Source: Chloroflexota bacterium (GTDB lineage Bacteria > Chloroflexota > Anaerolineae > Promineifilales > Promineifilaceae). Taken from it: 5,769 bases of DNA. The position numbers were made by a program, and so were the translations under genes. The stretch is taken from NCBI GenBank assembly GCA_024223125.1, contig JAAEOP010000299.1, forward strand, positions 1-5,769. The letters are read 5' to 3'. Each line of letters begins with the position of its first letter. Positions within the stretch are counted from its first letter, which is position 1. Shown piece by piece: positions 1 to 5,713 of the stretch. The notes beneath the pieces were generated by a model that ran no database searches, had not been told where the DNA came from, and saw only the letters and a program-made list of their open reading frames with translations.

Positions 1-177
1 AGCCAACAACCAACCAATAATAAAAAACACTCAAATTGATGAGCAAAATATCAAGGACAACTCTCTGGATTTATCTCCCCTATGGGGACTATGATTAGAA
101 AATGGATCTTTCCGAGATTGATAGAGGGGAACGAGATAAGGCTTATACTACTGTTAATACCTTCTTTATTGCACTCA

Positions 178-227
178 AAAGGATATTAGCAAGACATCTG
201 CGAATAGTCAACATAATCATATCCTTT
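178..227. repeat. 9-bp perfect inverted repeat
   Basis: AAAGGATAT at 178-186 is the exact reverse complement of ATATCCTTT at 219-227, with 32 bases between the arms. The pairing does not extend in either direction. In an AT-rich stretch of this length such a match could arise by chance, so a functional stem (leader structure or protein site) is only a possibility. No T-tract follows that would make it a terminator for an upstream gene. Confidence 0.35.
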
Positions 228-259
228 ATTTTAGCCCTTCCTCAATAGGAAAATTTCGA

Positions 260-270
260 TATTATATGAT
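260..270 (+). promoter_or_regulatory. possible -10 element for the propeller lipoprotein gene
   Basis: Two overlapping hexamers, TATTAT (260-265) and TATGAT (265-270), each match the sigma-70 type -10 consensus at five of six bases. No good -35 hexamer lies 16-18 bases upstream, so this is weak. Transcription starting just downstream would leave about 30 bases of leader before the ATG at 310, but almost none before the ATG at 283, which fits the later start. Confidence 0.25.
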
Positions 271-300
271 TGTTAAACCAGAATGACAGAAAGGGAACTG

Positions 301-306
301 AGAGGA
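301..306 (+). promoter_or_regulatory. ribosome binding site that favours the start at 310
   Basis: AGAGGA lies 3 bases before the ATG at 310 (the GAGG core is 4 bases away), close but usable. The in-frame ATG at 283 has only AT-rich sequence in front of it with no purine-rich site. Starting at 310 also gives a compact lipoprotein signal peptide (Met-Arg-Ser-Trp, then the hydrophobic stretch). Confidence 0.45.
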
Positions 307-309
307 TTT

Positions 310-1650
310 ATGAGATCATGGTTGATTATATTATCGTTACTTATTTTGATAGCGGGATGCACCCCACAATCTGATGAACCGGCGGGCGAGGCTGCGGACG
401 GGGACACCACGGCCGTTCCCCCCACAACCCTATATCCCCCTACTGCCACAGCTACAGAAACGGCCGTTCCCACTTCTACCCTAACGCCAACTGCCACAAA
501 ACCGCCATCGCCCGCCTCAACCCCGGCACCAACAGCGACAGATACGCCATCTCCCGCACCAAAACCAACAATGACACCGCTGGCAGTACAAATCGGCCCA
601 TTCCGGCGGGTTGGCCCGGTTCCAGATGTGGGCTTGCATCGTCTGCACATTGATAGCCACGGCCGTCTTTACCTCATCGCCGATTCGATTATGCAGTTTG
701 ACGACGAAAACTGGACACCATACCTGGATAACTTTGAGGGGCATTTTGTGGGTATAGACGCAGACGGCCGTGTCTGGACACGCAATGAATCGGGGACGCA
801 GGTCGCCGCCTGGAATGGCGAATCCTGGCAAACCTATGGCGCTGAAGCGGGCTGGCTGCCAGTTGAAGAGGCTCTTTTTGCCCCTGTACCCCGCCAGAAT
901 ATTGTTGTGGATGCACACGGCCGTACCTGGCTAGTAACGGCGGCAGACACGCGGGTTTTAGAGGCTGGCGTTTGGACAATTCACAACGCCGACACGATGG
1001 GACTGCCGCTGCCCGATAACCCAGACTCCTCCTGGCCAACATTTACGATTGCCGCCATTGGCAATAATGTTTGGGTGGGGCAATGTCATTGGTCTGGGCC
1101 AGGCCCGGTCGGCGGCAATGGCGCTGCCGTTTTTGACGGCGCTCAGTGGACGACGATTTATGACAAGGGCTGCGTCAATGGCATTGTCTCCGCAAACAGC
1201 GGCGAAATATGGTTCAATCTGGGTGGCGCTTTGGGAAAGGTCAACCCATCTGACGGTCAAGTAAACATTTACCCGCCGCCAGAACTGGATTCTGGCTGGT
1301 ATGGCTTTGCCGAGGCGTTGTTTGTGGATGCCGACGGCCGTCCCTGGCCTGTGTTGGCTGTTTGCGGCGGCGCCAGTTGTTACAACGGCATAGATTCGTT
1401 TCGCGTGGAGACAGACGACCAGTGGACAAAAGTTTTGCCTGATCTGGAGGAACCTTACCTGCAAATCATTGCCGCTGCCGGGACAACCTGGGTGTTTGTG
1501 CCGGGGCAGATCATGCAGCTAACCGCAGGTGAATTGCAGCCGGTTGCCGATTTGAATGTTTTTCTGGAAGATGTGGTTGTAGAAGAAGACGGTCGTTTAT
1601 GGTTTGTTGTCGTAGAGGAAAACGGCCGTAGTTTGTGGACGCATCCTTGA
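310..1650 (+). CDS. beta-propeller lipoprotein with Thr/Pro linker
   Basis: This is a predicted exported, lipid-anchored protein of 446 aa (455 aa if started at 283). It opens with a type II signal peptide: Arg2, a Leu/Ile-rich core and lipobox L-I-A-G-C with the modified cysteine at residue 17. Residues about 33-90 are a Thr/Pro/Ala linker that would hold the next domain away from the membrane. From about residue 91 to the end there are roughly eight repeats of 35-50 residues. Several carry a turn of the form D-(S/A)-(H/D)-G-R-x-(Y/W), at His117, Asp152, His203, Asp342 and Asp427, followed by a W-T/x-x-Y strand. This resembles the blades of 'two-component regulator propeller' domains. No kinase, transmembrane or catalytic domain follows, so it is a stand-alone propeller, plausibly for binding a ligand or partner outside the cell. 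Substrate and partner are unknown. It is convergent with the next gene and seems to be transcribed alone. Confidence 0.85.
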   Translation: MRSWLIILSLLILIAGCTPQSDEPAGEAADGDTTAVPPTTLYPPTATATETAVPTSTLTPTATKPPSPASTPAPTATDTPSPAPKPTMTPLAVQIGPFRRVGPVPDVGLHRLHIDSHGRLYLIADSIMQFDDENWTPYLDNFEGHFVGIDADGRVWTRNESGTQVAAWNGESWQTYGAEAGWLPVEEALFAPVPRQNIVVDAHGRTWLVTAADTRVLEAGVWTIHNADTMGLPLPDNPDSSWPTFTIAAIGNNVWVGQCHWSGPGPVGGNGAAVFDGAQWTTIYDKGCVNGIVSANSGEIWFNLGGALGKVNPSDGQVNIYPPPELDSGWYGFAEALFVDADGRPWPVLAVCGGASCYNGIDSFRVETDDQWTKVLPDLEEPYLQIIAAAGTTWVFVPGQIMQLTAGELQPVADLNVFLEDVVVEEDGRLWFVVVEENGRSLWTHP

Positions 1651-1670
1651 GACTATAACGTACCGGTAAA
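1651..1670. other. 20-bp convergent gap without obvious terminator
   Basis: The two lipoprotein genes end tail to tail with only 20 bases between their stop codons. The gap contains the 8-bp palindrome TACCGGTA (1661-1668), too small for a stable loop-bearing hairpin and without a T-tract. Any transcription stop must lie inside the opposite gene or depend on Rho, so antisense overlap of the 3' ends is likely. Confidence 0.5.
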
Positions 1671-3353
1671 TTAGGGTAAATCGCTGGCCTGAAACACGGC
1701 CGTCAATGCCTGTTCTCTTTCTGCGACCGTCATAACACGGGGGCGAGCATACTGTTCAATCAGACCCGTCCATAATTCTACGCTGAGCAGACGGCCGTCA
1801 TAAAACACATACGTATCTACAAACGTTTGCCGTGTTCCCAACATATCCATCTGGTCAAAAAAGAGATTGCCCAACCCGTAATGGATAAAAGCCCCCTCAT
1901 AAAAATCAAATCCCTGAGCATGATGACCTTGACTGCCAGATACGGCCGTCGCGCCCGCCTCTGCTAACGCTTGGAAATCGGCCGCTTGCCCTGCCGTAGC
2001 TGCATAATGGTAAAACTCTGTATATTGCAGCGTGGCGATCACCTCATACCCTTCTGCCCGTAGTTGGGCAATTTGCCCTGGTAAAGAACCATCACAGGGC
2101 ATGGCTCCCGCTTCGGTTTCCGTGGCCCAGGCAAAAGCCGGCCCAAAAGAGTTGCAGCCCACAAAAGCGATCTTGTTGCCATTGTGTTCAAACAAAGCCG
2201 GCTGCGCTGCTTCTGCCACATTACGGCCGCCGCCATAAATACGCCAACCGGCCGTCTCATACATCTCCAGCGAACGCACAAAGTTGGCCCGGCCGCGATC
2301 ATTTTGATGATTGCCTGTCAGTTCAATCACATCCACACCCATATCTTGGATGAGGTCAAAGTAGCTGTCCCGCGAGCAAAAGATTGTGCCCCCTACCGGA
2401 TCGGGATAAGGGCAATCGGGGGCAAAGGAAACTTCATTGCTGATGTGGGTAATGTCGGCGCTTCGAAGCAGCGGCCCCACTTCTTCCCCCGGCCACAGAA
2501 TGCCATACTGCTCCATGTTAAAAGCAGTAGCCCGCACCAGGGCTGTGACACCGGTTACGGCCACGCGGGTTAGTTTTTGCGAATCACGGTTGGAGGCTGT
2601 TCCATTCCACAAGGTTTGGAATTGGGATACGGCCGTCTCCTCCCCCACCACACCCACAGTCATCGTTAAAGGATAGGCGTCGGCCTCAAATTCATGCGCT
2701 AACGGTGAAATACCATCCAGTTGCAACAGTTTCAAATCAGGCGTCAGGTGGTGGAAAGGGAGAATGGTAAATGACGGCCGCTGCCCCCACAACATCTCCC
2801 CCAATTCCGCCTCGGGCACAATTTGCACGGCCGTTCCTGGTTGTCCCAAAATAGGCGTCATCGCGGCGGCCGTCGCTTCCGTTGCCCAAACAGGCACAGA
2901 TGAGTTGCTTCCTTGCCATATAGTTTGCAATTCCACTAGCGTCAGACCATCGGTTACAGTGTCAAACGGCGCTGCCAGCGCATAGACCCATTGTGCCAAT
3001 GGTTGACCCTCGTTCACGCTTAAACGCAGCCCGGCCGCTTCTGAATCATCCACCCATTTGTAAGCCACCAAATTTTGTTGGGTAATTTTTTGGACGGCGG
3101 CAACTATTTCGGTGGGCACGGCCGTATCAGCCGCCAGACCAACCCGGACATTACTAAAATCTGGAGTAGGCGCTGCCGGTGTAGACGTGTCTGGTGTGGG
3201 TACGGCCGTCGTCTCAAATGGAGCCAGTTCAGCCAAAACAGTGTCTGGCATAAGAGTAGCCGTGGGTTGTATTGTCGGCCGCCATTCCACATTTTCATTT
3301 CTACTACACGCAATTAGTAAGACAGCCGCAATTAGATAGTATCCTTTCCACAT
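1671..3353 (-). CDS. CapA-family lipoprotein with N-terminal binding-protein-like domain
   Basis: This is a 560-aa predicted lipoprotein: lipobox L-I-A-C with Cys16, then a Thr/Pro-rich linker to about residue 66. Residues about 69-240 resemble a phosphate-type periplasmic binding protein, notably W-V-Y-A-L-A-A-P-F-D-T-V (122-133), L-T-x-x-E-L-Q-T-I-W-Q-G (137-148) and L-D-G-I-S-P-L (212-218). Residues about 262-535 match the CapA/PGA_cap fold, related to calcineurin-like metallophosphatases and first known from poly-gamma-glutamate capsule export. The anchors are A-D-I-T-H-I-S-N-E (299-307), T-G-N-H-Q-N-D-R-G (346-354), G-S-Q-G-H-H-A-Q-G (473-481) and H-Y-G-L-G-N-L-F-F-D-Q (491-501). Several usual metal-site residues are changed: the first G-D is G-V (268-269), H-x-G-x-E is Q-Y-T-E (443-446), and G-H-H-P-H is G-S-Q-G-H. 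It may therefore be a divergent enzyme or a binding protein. No pgsB/pgsC partner is in view, so a capsule role is not supported. The ATG at 3353 gives a complete signal peptide. The gene is divergent from ppk. Confidence 0.88.
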   Translation of the reverse strand: MWKGYYLIAAVLLIACSRNENVEWRPTIQPTATLMPDTVLAELAPFETTAVPTPDTSTPAAPTPDFSNVRVGLAADTAVPTEIVAAVQKITQQNLVAYKWVDDSEAAGLRLSVNEGQPLAQWVYALAAPFDTVTDGLTLVELQTIWQGSNSSVPVWATEATAAAMTPILGQPGTAVQIVPEAELGEMLWGQRPSFTILPFHHLTPDLKLLQLDGISPLAHEFEADAYPLTMTVGVVGEETAVSQFQTLWNGTASNRDSQKLTRVAVTGVTALVRATAFNMEQYGILWPGEEVGPLLRSADITHISNEVSFAPDCPYPDPVGGTIFCSRDSYFDLIQDMGVDVIELTGNHQNDRGRANFVRSLEMYETAGWRIYGGGRNVAEAAQPALFEHNGNKIAFVGCNSFGPAFAWATETEAGAMPCDGSLPGQIAQLRAEGYEVIATLQYTEFYHYAATAGQAADFQALAEAGATAVSGSQGHHAQGFDFYEGAFIHYGLGNLFFDQMDMLGTRQTFVDTYVFYDGRLLSVELWTGLIEQYARPRVMTVAEREQALTAVFQASDLP

Positions 3354-3362
3354 TGTGTTAAA

Positions 3363-3370
3363 CTATCCTT
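3363..3370 (-). promoter_or_regulatory. possible ribosome binding site for the CapA-like gene
   Basis: Read on the minus strand, AAGGATAG lies upstream of the ATG at 3353. The AAGGA core (3366-3370) is 12 bases from the start codon, longer than the usual 5-9. It overlaps the CTTGTACAAG palindrome by three bases, so a protein bound there could affect this gene as well as ppk. No closer purine-rich site is present. Confidence 0.35.
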
Positions 3371-3377
3371 GTACAAG
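3368..3377. promoter_or_regulatory. perfect 10-bp palindrome, candidate operator
   Basis: CTTGTACAAG reads identically on both strands and sits in the short region between the divergent CapA-like gene and ppk. The TTGT-ACAA pattern is of the type bound by GntR-family dimers (half-sites centred on GT...AC), which is known of that family. That such a protein binds here is inference, and no regulator gene is in the window. A chance 10-bp palindrome in a region this size has odds of several percent. Confidence 0.4.
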
Positions 3378-3409
3378 TTTGTAAAATAATGACAATCTTA
3401 CCCCCAAAT

Positions 3410-3414
3410 GGTGA
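3410..3414 (+). promoter_or_regulatory. ribosome binding site that favours the ppk start at 3422
   Basis: GGTGA lies 7 bases before the ATG at 3422, a normal spacing. The in-frame ATG at 3389 is preceded by an AT-rich stretch with no purine-rich site, and the eleven residues it would add (M-T-I-L-P-P-N-G-E-V-I) do not look like part of the PPK1 N-terminal domain. Confidence 0.55.
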
Positions 3415-3421
3415 AGTGATC

Positions 3422-5602
3422 ATGACCGAAAAAGATTTAAAAAACAGCAGCTACTATATTAACCGAGAACTAACCAGTATCGAATTTAACCGGCGCGTCC
3501 TCAACGAAGGCATTAACAACGAACATCCTTTGCTAGAACAGGCCAAATTTCTTGCCATCTACAGCGCCAATATAGATGAAATCTTCATGGTGCGTGTATC
3601 GGGCTTAAAACAACAAGTCCTGTTAGGCATCACCGATACGCCGGCCGATGGACTGACCCCACGAGAACAACTGGTTGCCATATATCGTACCATCACCCAA
3701 CTATATGCCGAATCCATAGATTATTGGCAAAAACGACTGCAACCAGCCCTGGCCAAAGAAGGCATCCACATCTTAAATTACAAGAAAATCAGCAAACGGC
3801 AAAAAAGTAAACTGCGGGGCTATTTTGAGCGTGAAATCTTTCCCGTCCTCACTCCACTTGTCTTCGACCCGGCTCACCCTTTCCCCCATATCTCTAACTT
3901 AAGTTTGAATCTAGCTGTGGCCATTGAAGACCCAGACACAGGCGAATCCCATTTTGCACGGGTGAAAGTGCCGGCCACTCTACCCCGCCTTGTCCCCTTA
4001 AAACAACTTGATCCCGATGAACTACTGCCCCCCAAAGTGCAAAAATTCGTGTGGATAGAAGAGGTTATTGCTGCCAATTTGGATCGGCTTTTTCCTGGTC
4101 TTGCGGTCACGGCCGCGTCCCCTTTCCGCGTCACCCGTAACACCGATATGGAAATTCAGGAAGAAGAAGCTGACGACCTGCTGCTAACGATGGAAGAAAA
4201 TTTGCGCCAACGCCATTTTGGGAATGTGGTGCGTCTGGAAATTGACGAAAATACGCCCGATGATTTGAAAAGTTTGCTGATGAAAAATATGAAAGTGGGC
4301 AATAATGATGTCTATACGGCCGCCGGCCCGCTTGGTTTAAGCAGTTTGTGGGAATTACACAAATTGGAACGGCCAGACTTAAAAGACGAAGGCTTCCAAC
4401 CCCGGCTGCCTTCTGTCTTGCGTTCCGGGGAAAATATTTTCTCAATTTTACAGCGTGAAGATATTTTACTGCACCATCCTTATGACAGCTTTGGACCGGT
4501 CGTCAATCTGGTGGAAACAGCGGCCGATGACCCAGATGTGGTCGCCATTAAGATGACACTGTACCGGGTGGGACCAAATTCGCCCATTGTCCATGCCCTG
4601 ATGCGAGCCAGAGAAAATGGGAAACAGGTGGCCGCTTTAGTAGAACTGAAAGCCCGCTTTGATGAAGAGAGTAATATCGAATGGGCACGCGCTCTGGAAA
4701 ATGCTGGCGTTCATGTGGTCTATGGCATTTTGGGGTTAAAAACACACTGCAAACTAACGCTGATCGTGCGTCGGGAAAAAGAAGGACTGCGCCGTTATAT
4801 CCATATGGCTACTGGGAACTACAATGCCTTTACCTCTCGCTTATACACTGATTTAGGCTGTTTGACTTCAGATGAGGAAATGGGCGCAGACGCTTCGGAA
4901 GTATTTAACTTTTTAACCGGCTATTCCAAGCAGAAGGAATACCGCAAATTTTTAGTAGCGCCAGTTAGTTTCCGCGATAATTTGATGCAGTTAATTGAAA
5001 AGGAAACGGAATATGGCAGTAACGGCCGTATCATCATCAAAGCCAACTCTTTAGTAGATGCCCGTGTCATCCGCGCCCTATATAAAGCGTCACAAGCTAA
5101 TGTGCAAATAGACTTACTCATCCGGGGAATTTGTTGTTTACGGCCGGGTGTCGCCGACGTCAGTGACAATATACGGGTGATCAGTGTGGTCGGCCGTTTT
5201 CTGGAACACAGTCGTATTTACTATTTCTACAACAAAGGTAAACCCCACATTTACCTGGGCAGCGCCGACCCCATGCCCCGCAACATTGACCGCCGGGTAG
5301 AAGTGTTATTTCCCCTGGAAGAAGAGGAGATGCGACAAAAGCTTATCACAATTCTAAACATCTATTTGCATGATACTGCCAAGAGTCATTTGTTACAGCC
5401 CAACGGCCGTTACATCCCCCGTAGCGCTACTTTAGGCGAAGGTGAAGAACTGTTTAACAGCCAAATGTGGTTAATGAGTCACGGCCGTCATTCCGACCAG
5501 CCCCTGCCCTTTGAAACCGACTTCGTCCAGTTTCCTAATGGGGATTTAAGCAAACTACAAGAGGAATTGTCGTTGGCAGAACCGGAACCAGTTGGGGATT
5601 AG
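3422..5602 (+). CDS. ppk: polyphosphate kinase 1
   Basis: PPK1 transfers the terminal phosphate of ATP onto growing inorganic polyphosphate, reversibly, at the inner face of the membrane or in the cytoplasm. The protein is 726 aa from this start (737 aa from 3389), slightly longer than the E. coli enzyme (688 aa) because of a C-terminal tail. Visible landmarks are the N-terminal domain opening Y-Y-I-N-R-E-L-T-S-I-E-F-N-R-R-V-L, followed by N-I-D-E-I-F-M-V-R-V; the middle domain to about residue 305; and the first catalytic domain with K-A-R-F-D-E-E-S-N (410-418) and R-Y-I-H-M-A-T-G-N-Y-N. In the last motif His461 corresponds to the autophosphorylated histidine (His435 in E. coli). The second catalytic domain has F-L-E-H-S-R-I-Y-Y-F, where His596 corresponds to E. 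coli His592, then Y-L-G-S-A-D-P-M-P-R-N-I-D-R-R-V-E. All key motifs are intact, so the enzyme should be active. No ppx lies downstream; the gene appears to be transcribed alone and to end before a REP-like doublet. Confidence 0.97.
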   Translation: MTEKDLKNSSYYINRELTSIEFNRRVLNEGINNEHPLLEQAKFLAIYSANIDEIFMVRVSGLKQQVLLGITDTPADGLTPREQLVAIYRTITQLYAESIDYWQKRLQPALAKEGIHILNYKKISKRQKSKLRGYFEREIFPVLTPLVFDPAHPFPHISNLSLNLAVAIEDPDTGESHFARVKVPATLPRLVPLKQLDPDELLPPKVQKFVWIEEVIAANLDRLFPGLAVTAASPFRVTRNTDMEIQEEEADDLLLTMEENLRQRHFGNVVRLEIDENTPDDLKSLLMKNMKVGNNDVYTAAGPLGLSSLWELHKLERPDLKDEGFQPRLPSVLRSGENIFSILQREDILLHHPYDSFGPVVNLVETAADDPDVVAIKMTLYRVGPNSPIVHALMRARENGKQVAALVELKARFDEESNIEWARALENAGVHVVYGILGLKTHCKLTLIVRREKEGLRRYIHMATGNYNAFTSRLYTDLGCLTSDEEMGADASEVFNFLTGYSKQKEYRKFLVAPVSFRDNLMQLIEKETEYGSNGRIIIKANSLVDARVIRALYKASQANVQIDLLIRGICCLRPGVADVSDNIRVISVVGRFLEHSRIYYFYNKGKPHIYLGSADPMPRNIDRRVEVLFPLEEEEMRQKLITILNIYLHDTAKSHLLQPNGRYIPRSATLGEGEELFNSQMWLMSHGRHSDQPLPFETDFVQFPNGDLSKLQEELSLAEPEPVGD

Positions 5603-5626
5603 AGATTAGGAGATTGGAGATTAAGG
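5594..5626 (+). repeat. short degenerate tandem repeat, GATT every 7-8 bases
   Basis: GATT recurs at 5597, 5604, 5612 and 5619 within purine-rich units close to GGAGATT. The first unit includes the last codon of ppk and overlaps its stop codon, so the repeat touches the gene end. The units vary by one base in length, typical of slippage-prone sequence. No function is evident. Confidence 0.5.
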
Positions 5627-5647
5627 AATAAATAAAACCCGAAAGTT

Positions 5648-5713
5648 GTCATTCCTGCGAAGGCAGGAATCCATCTTTTCTGAGGAGTGGATTCCCGCTT
5701 TCGCGGGTATGAT
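5648..5713. repeat. REP-like inverted doublet downstream of ppk
   Basis: Two 26-base units (5648-5673 and 5688-5713) are inverted copies of each other, matching at 21 of 26 positions, with a 14-base spacer. Each unit forms its own hairpin. The left one is a perfect 8-bp stem, ATTCCTGC / GCAGGAAT, around a GAAG loop (5651-5670). The right one is CCCGC-TTTC-GCGGG (5694-5707) with further pairing outside a mismatch. The sequence is of the widespread GTCATTCC...GGAATCCA type found between genes in many bacteria. Paired inverted REP units resemble REPINs, which are spread by RAYT (Y1-type) transposases acting in trans; no transposase is in the window. It may also protect or end the ppk transcript, though only a short broken T-run (5674-5680) follows the first stem. 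Confidence 0.8.

Larger units (their letters stand above)
1..309. other. AT-rich gene-free leader region
   Basis: No credible coding frame is present on either strand: the region is rich in A and T and interrupted by stops, and the end of any upstream gene must lie outside the window. It contains a weak 5-bp hairpin (TCCCC-TAT-GGGGA, 76-88), a longer-range 9-bp inverted repeat (178-227) and a -10-like element (260-270), each discussed separately where useful. The palindrome ACGGCCGT, which is abundant in the three genes, is absent here. I see no tRNA, riboswitch or recognisable small RNA. Confidence 0.6.
3358..3387 (+). promoter_or_regulatory. candidate ppk promoter
   Basis: TAAAAT at 3382-3387 matches the -10 consensus at five of six bases. 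TTAAAC at 3358-3363, 18 bases upstream, is a weak -35. Transcription would then begin near 3394, downstream of the ATG at 3389 and upstream of the ATG at 3422. The 10-bp palindrome at 3368-3377 falls in the spacer between the two hexamers, a usual position for a repressor site. Confidence 0.3.
409..5488. repeat. dispersed palindrome ACGGCCGT, 17 exact copies
   Basis: Exact copies begin at 409, 460, 659, 764, 917, 1334, 1622, 1696, 1791, 1942, 2629, 2827, 3118, 3202, 5022, 5403 and 5481. About 0.1 copy is expected in a random sequence of this length. The core CGGCCG occurs about 14 more times with other flanking bases, so the A...T flanks are clearly preferred. All exact copies are inside genes: seven in the propeller gene, seven in the CapA-like gene and three in the C-terminal part of ppk. 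The pattern recalls the HIP1 octamer of cyanobacteria (GCGATCGC), also a dispersed palindrome. Its role here is unknown. Confidence 0.9.

Noticed and set aside
76..88. Hairpin TCCCC-TAT-GGGGA as a terminator of an upstream gene
   Set aside because: The stem is only 5 bp with a 3-base loop and has no T-tract after it.
273..650. Minus-strand open frame rich in Val-Gly-Ala repeats
   Set aside because: It is the antisense reading of the Thr/Pro/Ala linker codons of the propeller lipoprotein; the low-complexity pattern is a by-product.
517..1464. Several overlapping minus-strand frames opposite the propeller gene
   Set aside because: They have no recognisable domains or ribosome binding sites, and the plus frame has a signal peptide and repeats across the same bases.
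1661..1668. TACCGGTA palindrome as an operator or terminator
   Set aside because: It lies between two gene ends, is short, and could easily occur by chance.
2032..3339. Plus-strand frames opposite the CapA-like gene
   Set aside because: They are shadows of a gene with clear family motifs; their translations resemble no known domain.
1671..3353. Assignment as capA/pgsA of a capsule operon
   Set aside because: No capB/capC partners are adjacent, the metal-site motifs differ, and an extra N-terminal domain is present; only family membership is supported.
3874..5169. Minus-strand frames inside ppk
   Set aside because: The plus-strand PPK1 reading is conserved throughout, so these have no independent support.
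409..5488. ACGGCCGT copies as a CRISPR array or DNA uptake sequence
   Set aside because: Spacing is irregular (tens to over 1800 bases) and the unit is only 8 bases, so it is not CRISPR. Known uptake sequences are non-palindromic and of other families, and nothing here supports uptake.
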